Positions 30,767 through 39,449 of a stretch of 64,000 nt of DNA are shown here, piece by piece (position 1 is the first letter of the stretch; each line of letters starts with the position of its first letter). Origin of the DNA: Pseudomonadota bacterium. Its GTDB lineage: Bacteria > Pseudomonadota > Gammaproteobacteria > Burkholderiales > Nitrosomonadaceae. Location of the stretch: the NCBI GenBank assembly GCA_018240285.1, contig JAFEGA010000005.1, positions 62,001-126,000 on the forward strand, in the 5' to 3' direction. The translations under genes were made by a program, and so were the position numbers. Under the pieces are notes generated by a model that worked only from the letters and a program-made list of their open reading frames with translations, was not told where the DNA came from and made no database searches.

Positions 30767-31678
30767 TTAAGGGGTTTGCAATAGTTCGCTGGTCGGTTCC
30801 GCTTGCATATCGATATCGATCGTCTGCTCATCCATCGTGACGGCTTTCTCGGCTCTTTCGTTCATGACCACGATACTGATGCGGCGGTTGATTGGATTGA
30901 GCGGCTCGTTTTTGTCGAACAGCACGGCGGAAGACAAGCCGATGACTTGCAGCACTTTGTTCGTATCCATACCGCCAATGATCAGCTCACGGCGCGAAGC
31001 GTTCGCGCGATCCGCCGACAATTCCCAATTGCTGTAACCCTTGTCGCCGGACGGGAATGGCTTAGCGTCGGTATGGCCGGAAAGACTGATTTTGTTCTCG
31101 ACATCGTTCAACATTTTACCGATCTCGCGCAAAATGGTTTTCGTATAAGGTTGCAATTCCGCTTTGCCCAGCGCAAACATCGGGCGGTTTTGCTCATCGA
31201 CAATTTGAATCCGCAATCCATCCGACGTGATGTCAAGTAAAAGCTGATTGGAGAATTTTTTCAACGAAGGATTGTTTTCAATCGCTTCTTCGATTTTTTT
31301 CTTCAATCCTTCTAGCCTGATACGCTCGATGCGCTCCCTGATAATTTTCTTGGCTTGTATGTCGTCCTTGATCTCGCCTTTCTTCACTTCACCATGCTGG
31401 CGAGTCAGGTCGGTACCGCCGCCTTTCAGCACGCTGCTGCTCTCACCGACCGATGATCCACCCATCATGGCGACCTTAAGCGGTGTTTTAAAATACTCCG
31501 AGATGCCTTCCAACTGACTCTTGGTCGACGATCCCAGCAACCACATGAGCAGAAAGAACGCCATCATGGCAGTGACAAAGTCCGCATAAGCAATTTTCCA
31601 GGCGCCGCCATGATGCCCGCCGGCGACTTTTTTGACGCGCTTGATAACTATCGGGCGTTGGGAAAGATCGTCAGCCAT
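30767..31678 (-). CDS. motB: Flagellar motor stator protein MotB
   Basis: A 303-residue stator subunit. The proton-carrying aspartate is D33 in KIAYADFVTAMMAFF, at the start of the only transmembrane helix. The C-terminal OmpA-like peptidoglycan-binding domain contains LSGHTDAKPFPSGDKGYSNW. It follows motA by about 40 bases on the same strand. No other flagellar or chemotaxis genes lie in the window. Confidence 0.95.
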   Translation of the reverse strand: MADDLSQRPIVIKRVKKVAGGHHGGAWKIAYADFVTAMMAFFLLMWLLGSSTKSQLEGISEYFKTPLKVAMMGGSSVGESSSVLKGGGTDLTRQHGEVKKGEIKDDIQAKKIIRERIERIRLEGLKKKIEEAIENNPSLKKFSNQLLLDITSDGLRIQIVDEQNRPMFALGKAELQPYTKTILREIGKMLNDVENKISLSGHTDAKPFPSGDKGYSNWELSADRANASRRELIIGGMDTNKVLQVIGLSSAVLFDKNEPLNPINRRISIVVMNERAEKAVTMDEQTIDIDMQAEPTSELLQTP

Positions 31679-31719
31679 AATGGTTCTCGCAGTTCAAATG
31701 AAGGGCGGTTAAACAACGG

Positions 31720-32580
31720 TTATTTCGATTTGCTTTGCTTGACATGCTCTTCCAATTCCAGGAAAGACGGTCTTTCAGTGGTGAATAGCACTTTGCGGCC
31801 GAATTCAACGGCCAGAACCGGTGAATACCCATTCAAATTGGCTAGTAATGTGATTTTGATACACTCGAACATCTTGCTGGATTCATGAAGGTTATGCTCC
31901 AGTTTGTTCGACAGCGGGCCGACGAATCCATAGGCTAGCAAAATCCCTAAGAAAGTACCGACCAGTGCGGCGGCAATCAGAATGCCCAGCTCTGAAGGCG
32001 GAAGATGCACCGACTCCATGGTATGCACTACACCCATCACCGCCGCGACAATACCGAAAGCTGGTAATCCGTCACCGAGTTTGGCCACCACATGAATCGG
32101 TACTTCGCCTTCTTGATGGTGTGTTTCCAGTTCGCTATCCATCAAGCTCTCGATCTCGAGCGAATTGAGGTTGCCGCCGACCATCAAACGTAAATAGTCG
32201 GTGATAAATTCGGTGATATGGTGATCGGCCAGGATGTCCGGGTATTTGGTGAAAATCGGGCTGTTGGAAGGATCGTCGACATCGCCTTCAATCGACATCA
32301 ACCCTTCTTTGCGGATTTTGCTGAGCACTTCATACAGCAACGTCATCAAATCCATGTATAACGCTTTGGTGTATTTGGAACCTTTAAAAACAGTTGGTAA
32401 GGCTTTCATCGTGGCTTTGAGCGCTTTACTCGAGTTGCCGACGACAAATGCACCCACGGCAGCGCCGCCGATCATAAGCAGCTCGACCGGTTGCCACAGC
32501 GAAGCGAGGTGCCCGCCCGCTAGTGCAAAGCCGCCAAAAACGGAAATAATGATGATGAGATAACCAACTAATACAAGCAT
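31720..32580 (-). CDS. motA: Flagellar motor stator protein MotA
   Basis: A 286-residue membrane protein with four transmembrane segments, including the N-terminal YLIIIISVFGGFALAGG and the pair near residues 170-225 with AFGIVAAVMGVVHTM and LLAYGFVGPLSNKLE. It forms the proton channel with MotB. The start is ATG 32580 with a GAGGGAG ribosome binding site. No convincing sigma-28 promoter was found in the 230-base gap upstream. Confidence 0.95.
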   Translation of the reverse strand: MLVLVGYLIIIISVFGGFALAGGHLASLWQPVELLMIGGAAVGAFVVGNSSKALKATMKALPTVFKGSKYTKALYMDLMTLLYEVLSKIRKEGLMSIEGDVDDPSNSPIFTKYPDILADHHITEFITDYLRLMVGGNLNSLEIESLMDSELETHHQEGEVPIHVVAKLGDGLPAFGIVAAVMGVVHTMESVHLPPSELGILIAAALVGTFLGILLAYGFVGPLSNKLEHNLHESSKMFECIKITLLANLNGYSPVLAVEFGRKVLFTTERPSFLELEEHVKQSKSK

Positions 32581-32772
32581 TACGATGACTCCCTCGAATG
32601 TAATTACACAATTCTTACTGGCAAATTCTGGAGTAAGAAATTAACACACCGTTTTGTAATTCATTCCGAGGGATAAGGTCGGTTTTTTCCCGGTATTTTC
32701 AGGTTATTTTATTTCTTGCGGATTTTCTTCGAGAAAACAAGATACAAGTTGTTCATGAAGATAGAGTTATTT

Positions 32773-32802
32773 ATTCATCAGAAAGATAACTTTCTGATGA
32801 AT
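32773..32802 (-). terminator. Perfect 13-bp hairpin after the ABC exporter gene
   Basis: ATTCATCAGAAAG (32773-32785) and CTTTCTGATGAAT (32790-32802) form a perfect stem around an ATAA loop, just after the stop of the minus-strand ABC exporter gene. A T run is lacking on the minus strand, so it may be a weak terminator or an mRNA 3' stabiliser. Confidence 0.5.
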
Positions 32803-32814
32803 GGCGATTGATAA

Positions 32815-34629
32815 TTAAGTGGAAACGGTGTCCTGCCGCATGTGTTGGTCGATTTCTTCCTGTTGTTGCAATTCCCACATCTGCGCATATGCACCGCTGG
32901 CCGCCAGTAATTGCTGGTGCGTGCCGCGTTCGACGATGCGGCCATGGTCCATGACCAGAATCTGATCAGCATCGGCAATTGTCGACAGGCGGTGCGCAAT
33001 GGTCAATGTCGTGCGATTCCGTGCGATGCGTTTCAGTTCTGCTTGAATGCGTTTCTCGGAATTGGAATCGAGTGCCGATGTCGCTTCGTCGAAAATTAAA
33101 ATGGCCGGATTTTTCAGAATGGTGCGGGCAATAGCAACCCGTTGCTTCTCGCCGCCGGATAGCTTCAAACCGCGTTCGCCGACGATCGTGGCGTATTTTT
33201 CCGGTAAACTTTCAATGAAGTCATGAATATGTGCGGCGCGAGCGGCGGCAAACACTTCTTCCTGCGTGGCATCCGGACGGCCATAGGCGATGTTGTAATA
33301 AATGCTGTCGTTGAACAGCACGGTGTCTTGCGGCACGATACCCATCGCAGCGCGCAGGCTTTGCTGCGTGACGGTGCGGATATCCTGATCATTGATCAGA
33401 ATGTGGCCCGATTGCACGTCATAAAAACGGAATAGTAAGCGCGCCAGCGTCGATTTGCCGGAACCGCTGTGACCGACAACGGCGATGTTTTGACCGGCGG
33501 GTATATCAAAACTGACGTCGAACAGGATCTGGCGATTCGGCTCATAACTGAAATCGACATGACTGAACCGGATCGTGGCTTGCGCGGCATCGAGCGCTTT
33601 GGCATCCGGCTTGTCTTCGATTTCCTTATGCTCATCCAACAGCGTGAACATGCGTTCCATATCGGCCAGCGAGTGCTTGATCTCGCGGTAAACAAAACCG
33701 AGAAAATGCAGTGGCATATACAGTTGCAGCATGACAGCATTGATCAGCACCAAATCGCCCAAGGTCATGCGGCTGTCGATGACTTGCTCGGCCGCCAGCA
33801 GCATCAGCAGGGTGACGCCGACTGCGATGATCGCGCTTTGCCCGGCGTTCAATGTCGCCAGTGAAGTCTGGTTACGCACGGCGGCTTTTTCCCAGGACTG
33901 CAAATGCTCATCGTAGCGCCGCGCTTCCCAGGCTTCGTTGCCGAAGTATTTCACCGTTTCGTAATTCAACAAGCTATCAATCGCCTGCGTGTTGGCTTTT
34001 GAATCCATGTTGTTCATGGTGCGGCGGAAAATCATGCGCCATTCGGTGACGATCAGCGTGAGCGCGATATACGCCAGCAAGGTCAGGAAAATGATGATGG
34101 AAAACCAGATATCATATTGATTGATCAGGATCGCCAGCACCAGACCGATCTCCAGCAAAGTCGGCAGAATGTTGAACAGCATGAAATTCAGCAAAAAGGA
34201 AATGCCGCGCGTGCCGCGCTCGATGTCGCGCGAAACGCCACCGGTTTGACGCTCAAGATGAAAGCGCAGCGACAGTGAATGCAGATGGCTGAAAACTTTA
34301 TTCGCGACACGGCGGATCGCGCGTTGCGTCACTTTGGCGAAAATCGCATCGCGTAGCTCACCGAACAGCGTGCTGCACAGCCGCAAAACACCATAACCGA
34401 TCACCAAAAATACTGGCAATACCAACTCGGCGCGCGGTTGATCAAGGGCGTCGACAATTTCCTTTAGCACTAAAGGTACCGAAACATTGGCGAGTTTCGC
34501 CAATACCAGCAGACTGAGCGCCACAATCACGCGAACTTTGAATTCCCACAAATAGGGCAGCAGCGTGGCGATGGTTTTCAGGTTGTTGCGTGTGGCGGCA
34601 GGTTTCTCAAGACGGGTGGGGCGCATCAA
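32815..34629 (-). CDS. Atm1-type ABC exporter (fused permease-ATPase)
   Basis: A 604-residue half-transporter with a six-helix membrane domain (residues about 30-320) and a nucleotide-binding domain: Walker A VVGHSGSGKST, signature LSGGEKQRVAIARTILK, Walker B AILIFDEATSALDS. The pattern is that of Atm1/HMT1 exporters, which handle glutathione-linked compounds and heavy-metal stress, rather than the lipid A flippase MsbA. It should work as a homodimer in the inner membrane. It stands alone. Assignment to the Atm1 group is by sequence style. Confidence 0.85.
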   Translation of the reverse strand: MMRPTRLEKPAATRNNLKTIATLLPYLWEFKVRVIVALSLLVLAKLANVSVPLVLKEIVDALDQPRAELVLPVFLVIGYGVLRLCSTLFGELRDAIFAKVTQRAIRRVANKVFSHLHSLSLRFHLERQTGGVSRDIERGTRGISFLLNFMLFNILPTLLEIGLVLAILINQYDIWFSIIIFLTLLAYIALTLIVTEWRMIFRRTMNNMDSKANTQAIDSLLNYETVKYFGNEAWEARRYDEHLQSWEKAAVRNQTSLATLNAGQSAIIAVGVTLLMLLAAEQVIDSRMTLGDLVLINAVMLQLYMPLHFLGFVYREIKHSLADMERMFTLLDEHKEIEDKPDAKALDAAQATIRFSHVDFSYEPNRQILFDVSFDIPAGQNIAVVGHSGSGKSTLARLLFRFYDVQSGHILINDQDIRTVTQQSLRAAMGIVPQDTVLFNDSIYYNIAYGRPDATQEEVFAAARAAHIHDFIESLPEKYATIVGERGLKLSGGEKQRVAIARTILKNPAILIFDEATSALDSNSEKRIQAELKRIARNRTTLTIAHRLSTIADADQILVMDHGRIVERGTHQQLLAASGAYAQMWELQQQEEIDQHMRQDTVST

Positions 34630-34702
34630 AAGTGGTCAGTGGTATGACTGAAAATATAAAGATTGTTGAGAGATGAACCGGCTAGATAAATTGAGTTTCT
34701 TT

Positions 34703-34743
34703 GCACCGCGGCATTAAGGTAACATAAAGCCAGCGGTGCTTTT
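34703..34743 (+). other. Hairpin in the leader of the 34809 gene
   Basis: GCACCGC (34703-34709) and GCGGTGC (34733-34739) with an inner GGC/GCC extension form a stem followed by TTTT. It lies 66 bases before the plus-strand gene at 34809, in the divergent gap with the ABC exporter. It could attenuate transcription; nothing else supports this. Confidence 0.3.
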
Positions 34744-34808
34744 GTATCTCATATCACAAGCCGATGCACCATCAGGGTGTAATTTTAAAATGTTTTGCCG
34801 GGGGAATC

Positions 34809-35213
34809 ATGGAAATTACCTGTTACCGAGATCCTGAAATCAGCCGGGAAGCGCGCCATTTGCCAGCCAGTACCTACAACCTGGCGATTACCTTGTTATC
34901 GCGCTGTCCCACCCGGCATTTGTTCGTGCCTATCCGCAACATGCAGTACATGGCGATTATCGACAATGAAGAGTTTGTATTCATCGACGGCGAGCGCAAG
35001 TGCTGGATCGATATTGCGTGGCGCAATTTCAAACGGCAAGATCGTGATGCGCTGGATCAGCCGGTCGCTTATGACGCTGTGTATTACCGCGAAGGCATGT
35101 CAGCCGTGATGAAACGCTTGCAAAGCGAACTTCCCGCCGCACTGCAAATGCTGGTCAACAAAACCAGGCTCGAAGGCGCGGCGCGCATTATTCATTTCCC
35201 GGCAAAGAATTAA
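34809..35213 (+). CDS. Conserved-looking hypothetical protein
   Basis: A 134-residue soluble protein I cannot assign. It has no signal peptide or membrane helix. The middle contains RHLFVPIRNMQYMAIIDNEEFVF and a Trp-rich CWIDIAWRNF segment. ATG 34809 with GGGGGA upstream is chosen over ATG 34764, whose extra residues look non-coding. Its stop overlaps by four bases that of the convergent gene at 35210-35515. Confidence 0.7.
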   Translation: MEITCYRDPEISREARHLPASTYNLAITLLSRCPTRHLFVPIRNMQYMAIIDNEEFVFIDGERKCWIDIAWRNFKRQDRDALDQPVAYDAVYYREGMSAVMKRLQSELPAALQMLVNKTRLEGAARIIHFPAKN

Positions 35214-35515
35214 TCGTCGTCATCTTCCATCTGTGCATCCCAGCCTTTTGCCTTGGCGCTGGTGATGGCCTCGTCGTACAGCCGGGTATGCCGCTCGCGT
35301 AATTCGTCCGGCAACCGGCTGGGCAAATGCGCGTACGGTTCCCAAGCGGCGTAGACTTTCTCGTATAAAACCTGCATTTGTGATGTGGTCCAGCCTGCGC
35401 AGGTTTCCGTTTCCGGCAAAATACCAAATACCCAGGCATCGCGCACAATGCGGCCTAGGTGCGTGAGTCCTTCGTTTTCATCGTGGTCGATGCCAGCATA
35501 AAATTGTTCGATCAT
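35210..35515 (-). CDS. Small acidic hypothetical protein
   Basis: A 101-residue protein ending in an acidic DDDD tail, with no membrane segment or known motif. It is rich in Trp and Glu (GWTTSQMQVLYEKVYAAWEPYAHLPSRLPDEL). It overlaps tail to tail with the hypothetical gene on the other strand and lies just downstream of the antiporter gene's 3' side. Function unknown. Confidence 0.65.
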   Translation of the reverse strand: MIEQFYAGIDHDENEGLTHLGRIVRDAWVFGILPETETCAGWTTSQMQVLYEKVYAAWEPYAHLPSRLPDELRERHTRLYDEAITSAKAKGWDAQMEDDDD

Positions 35516-35567
35516 TGCAAAAATCTCATAAAAATTTCATAGAGCGGAAAAATAGTTTAAAACGTTG

Positions 35568-37280
35568 TCACTCAGTCACCGATTGCGATTTTACGTCGAA
35601 CCGGCTCAGGATGTGGTACGACATACTCTTGGCCAGTTCTTCGTCGGCAAAGAATACCGTTCCCATATCTTCCTTGCGCAGCAACGTTGTTTCATCCTCG
35701 CTGCGGCTGCGCAAAACGATTTCGATATCGGGATTCAGCGTGCGCGCGGTGTCGATCATTTGCCGCACGTTCAGCAAATCTGGCGTGGCGATCACCAGCA
35801 TGGCGGCATCCTTGATATGCGCTTGTATCAGCACCGAAGGTTCGGTGGCATCGCCGGATACCGCCGTGGTGCCTTGCTTGCGCAAATCTTGCACGATTTC
35901 GCGGTTTTGTTCCGCGACGATGTACGGAATATTTTTTTCGTTGAGCGCCTGAGCGACCCGTTGGCCGACATGCCCGTAACCGACCAGTACCACCTGGCCT
36001 TCGAGAAACTTGCGTTCGGTGCTCATCGGCAGTTCCGCGTACGGATCGTCGCGGTTCTCGTATTTACGCGCCAAGGCGGAATGTTTCAGGATCAAGTTCT
36101 TGAACGGCGTGATGGCGGCAAAAGCGATCGGGTTGAAAGCGATCGAAATCAATGCGCCGGCGAGTACCAAACTCATGCCCTCGGGCGGCATCAATCCGAG
36201 CGATAAACCCAATCCTGCCAGAATAAAGGAAAATTCGCCGATTTGCCCCAAACTGGCGGCAACGGTCAACGAGGTCGTGAGCGGATAACGCAGGATCAGG
36301 ACCAGCAGCATCGCCGCCATCGACTTGCCGACGATGATAATGGCCACCACGGCGAGAACGCGCACCGGTTCATCGATCAACACGGCGGGATCAAATAGCA
36401 TGCCGACGGAGACGAAAAACAGCACGGCAAATGCATCGCGCAATGGCAGCGATTCCTCGGCGGCGCGTTGACTGAATTTGGATTCGCGCATCACCATACC
36501 GGCAAAAAAAGCGCCCAGGGCGAACGACACATTAAACAATATAGCAGCGCCGTAGGCGATACAAATGGCGACTGCGACAACCGCCAAGGTGAACATTTCG
36601 CGCGAACCCGTTTGGGCAACTTGCCACAATAGCCAGGGTAAAACGCGGCGGCCGACGATCAGCATCAAGGCGATAAAAGCGGAAACCAGCAACAACGTGA
36701 TGCCGATCGTGCGCCATAACGGATCGGCCGGATTGCCGCTCTCGTTCGTGCCGCCTAGCATGGTTGCGAATGTCGGCAGCAATACCAGGATCAGCACCGT
36801 CACCAGATCTTCGACAATCAGCCAACCAACCGCGATGCGGCCGTTCATCGATTCCAGGAAGCCGCGCGATTCCAGTGCTTTTAGCAGTACCACGGTGCTG
36901 GCGCAGGATAACGACAATCCCAATACCAATCCTTCACCAAGGCTCCACTCCCACCAAGAGGCTAGCGCCATGCCCAGACCGGTTGCAACGGCCATTTGAA
37001 CGATGGCGCCAGGCACCGCAATACGTTTGACCGACAGCAAATCGTCCAATGAAAAGTGCAGTCCGACGCCGAACATCAGCAACATCACACCGATTTCCGA
37101 CAATTGTGACGCGATGCCAACATCGGCAACGAATCCCGGTGTAGTCGGACTGATGGCGATTCCGGCCAGCAAATAGCCGACCAGCGCGGGCGTTTTAAGC
37201 CTTTCCGCGATGAAACCGAAAATCAACGCCAGACCGAAACCGGCTGCGATTGTCGTGATCAGGGCAACGTTATGTTCCAT
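35568..37280 (-). CDS. CPA2 cation:proton antiporter, YbaL-like
   Basis: A 570-residue protein with about 12 transmembrane helices of the CPA2 exchanger family (residues 1-390) followed by a TrkA-N NAD-binding domain (GYGHVGQRVAQALNEKNIPY near residue 420). No TrkA-C domain is visible. The layout and sequence fit YbaL/KefB-type K+/H+ antiporters of the inner membrane. No KefF/KefG partner is adjacent. Confidence 0.92.
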   Translation of the reverse strand: MEHNVALITTIAAGFGLALIFGFIAERLKTPALVGYLLAGIAISPTTPGFVADVGIASQLSEIGVMLLMFGVGLHFSLDDLLSVKRIAVPGAIVQMAVATGLGMALASWWEWSLGEGLVLGLSLSCASTVVLLKALESRGFLESMNGRIAVGWLIVEDLVTVLILVLLPTFATMLGGTNESGNPADPLWRTIGITLLLVSAFIALMLIVGRRVLPWLLWQVAQTGSREMFTLAVVAVAICIAYGAAILFNVSFALGAFFAGMVMRESKFSQRAAEESLPLRDAFAVLFFVSVGMLFDPAVLIDEPVRVLAVVAIIIVGKSMAAMLLVLILRYPLTTSLTVAASLGQIGEFSFILAGLGLSLGLMPPEGMSLVLAGALISIAFNPIAFAAITPFKNLILKHSALARKYENRDDPYAELPMSTERKFLEGQVVLVGYGHVGQRVAQALNEKNIPYIVAEQNREIVQDLRKQGTTAVSGDATEPSVLIQAHIKDAAMLVIATPDLLNVRQMIDTARTLNPDIEIVLRSRSEDETTLLRKEDMGTVFFADEELAKSMSYHILSRFDVKSQSVTE

Positions 37281-37315
37281 TCAAATTCCAAGGTTATGGT
37301 TGATTGGCTCGAACT

Positions 37316-39211
37316 TCAGGGTGCTGCTGCATCGGTGTTGCCAGTGGTTTTGTCCGATAAAGCGGGCGTGTTCAAAAATTTCTCAAACTCGATGCGTTCC
37401 TCTTCGATTGCATTCAGAATCTGAAGTTTAAATTCTTCGCGTGAAAATGCTTCTTCCAGCATCAACAGGAGTTTTTCGACGGTCAAGCCGATTGTGATGC
37501 CGCCAATGATACCACCGATGGCCGCGCCGATGGCCGTACCGATGCCGGGAATGAGCGATCCCAGTGCAGCTCCCGTCGCGGCGCCCGCCGCAGCGCCGCC
37601 CAACGCGCTGACTGCTTTGCCGGCGGTGACTTTGATCAGAGCTTGCGCGCCCAGTTTAATGATGCCTTTGCCCGCCACTTTGGCGGTGATCTTACCGGCG
37701 ATGGCGCCGGTGATCGCACCGGCGGTGCCGATGCCGCCGGAGATCAGTACGCGATTTTCCAGATTGACGATCACGCTGTGCGCGGGCGGTTCCTTGAGCG
37801 CATTTAATGATGAGTGCCGGACGATTTCAAGCTGGGAATCGTCGATGCGCTCGACACGGTTCTCGGCCAGGATCTGCTCCACTTTTTGCATATGCTCGGT
37901 GCGTAGCTGCTGGTTATTTTGCAGTACGTCTTCGATGGATTGCTGTACCGGACCGAACACATTGCCCTGCATCAGATAATTTTGCAGTTTCTCGGCCATC
38001 CAGGTTTCCAGCGCGCCGGTCGCGAGCGCCACAATGCGCTCGTACTCTCCCGGCAGACTGTAGTACCAGTCGAGATAGGCGTCGACATTGTCCGCCATTT
38101 GCTGAAAACCGGTGCCGGTGGTTTCGCGCAATTTTCCCAGCGACGCTTCCATTTTACTGAGGCTGTCGAGATACGCTTGTTCTATCTGCGCCGCCGTTCC
38201 CGGTTTATAGTATTCGTCGCCGATCATCTCCACGGTTTGCACGGCGCTTTGCCGCGCGGCGCGGATTTCTTCAACGGTTTCCGGATTGGAGCGCAGCCAG
38301 GCGTCGACATAAACCGTCGACGGCACATAAATGAAAAAAACGAAAAAAGTGGCGAACGCCGATGTGATTGCCCACGCCCACGGCGAAACCGCGGGCGGCT
38401 CGTCGCTGTCCTGTACCGGCGCAAAGACCCGGCGGTACTCGGCGAGCGGCACCATGAAACTGGAAATCCCCAGCGCCACGTTATAAAAAAACAGCACGCT
38501 GCCGAAAAAAATAACCGCCACGTACAGCAGATCGTCGAATGAATGCAGACCGCCCAACGCATAGCGCTTCATGCCTTCGATGAAACCCAGCAGCCGGTTG
38601 GTTTCAAGAATCAGGATGCTGTTAGTCACGCCTTCCAGTTTCTGGCTTTCCGCCGCAACCGCTTCGGTCAGCGAAGCATATTGCCGGCTGGTATCGGTAT
38701 GATCGGTAAAAAAAACGAAAAATACCGCCATCGCCAATGCCGTAACCCAGCGCGCCCAGGCCAGCGATTTATGCACGGCGATGTACGGCTTGTATTCACG
38801 CGCCGCAATCGGGAAAAGAATCGCATAAACGACACCAAATGCCGGAATGGCGGCAAAGCAGACGAGCCATTCCTGCTTATCCGCAGAACCGAGATAGAAC
38901 AGCAGCAGAAATGAAAAAACGACCGACCACAACAACCACCCGGCATACGCCAGAATGCGCCGCGTGAATAGCCAGTGCAAAATACCGAGTTTCATGAACT
39001 GGCTGGCGCGGTGAATTCTCTGAATCGTCACGGCATACATCGCCGCGCCATAAATCGGCAAACCGAATAGCAGCGTAATCAATAGCGCAAACCACAATTG
39101 CCGGTCCGGAATCAAGCGCCCCAAAAAATACGCAAACGCCAGCCAGCTCGCGGAAAACGCCAAAAAACCGAGCGATCTGGCGAAACTGAAGTTTTTAGGG
39201 ACTGAAAACAC
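37316..39211 (-). CDS. Large uncharacterised membrane protein with glycine-zipper tail
   Basis: A 631-residue protein of no recognised family. The first half has about seven hydrophobic segments in two groups (residues 10-175 and 220-310). A helical, polar middle follows (about 310-480) with a QQMADNVDAYLDWYYSLPGEYE segment. Residues about 490-580 are a small-residue hydrophobic stretch full of GxxxG-like repeats (AAGAATGAALGSLIPGIGTA), the kind that inserts into or packs in membranes. The C terminus is charged and helical. It is divergent from the KAP NTPase gene. A pore or envelope function is only a guess. Confidence 0.7.
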   Translation of the reverse strand: MFSVPKNFSFARSLGFLAFSASWLAFAYFLGRLIPDRQLWFALLITLLFGLPIYGAAMYAVTIQRIHRASQFMKLGILHWLFTRRILAYAGWLLWSVVFSFLLLFYLGSADKQEWLVCFAAIPAFGVVYAILFPIAAREYKPYIAVHKSLAWARWVTALAMAVFFVFFTDHTDTSRQYASLTEAVAAESQKLEGVTNSILILETNRLLGFIEGMKRYALGGLHSFDDLLYVAVIFFGSVLFFYNVALGISSFMVPLAEYRRVFAPVQDSDEPPAVSPWAWAITSAFATFFVFFIYVPSTVYVDAWLRSNPETVEEIRAARQSAVQTVEMIGDEYYKPGTAAQIEQAYLDSLSKMEASLGKLRETTGTGFQQMADNVDAYLDWYYSLPGEYERIVALATGALETWMAEKLQNYLMQGNVFGPVQQSIEDVLQNNQQLRTEHMQKVEQILAENRVERIDDSQLEIVRHSSLNALKEPPAHSVIVNLENRVLISGGIGTAGAITGAIAGKITAKVAGKGIIKLGAQALIKVTAGKAVSALGGAAAGAATGAALGSLIPGIGTAIGAAIGGIIGGITIGLTVEKLLLMLEEAFSREEFKLQILNAIEEERIEFEKFLNTPALSDKTTGNTDAAAP

Positions 39212-39449
39212 AACGATGATTCCTTCGTGATGAACAACAAGAGGTGGTTAAAGAGTCGGCGGACTGGCTTAGTGAAATCAAAGCTGCTTACCGGTGGAGG
39301 ATTTTATCAGACTGCGGATAGTCACGATATTGCTTCATGGATTGGGTGAGCTTTCTGAATGGTATTTTTTTCTCGAACCGGAAATCATTTGTTAGTGCGC
39401 TGTTGTATAGTGAGCGCTGACTGACATTCATAAGCTATCGGATAGAGGT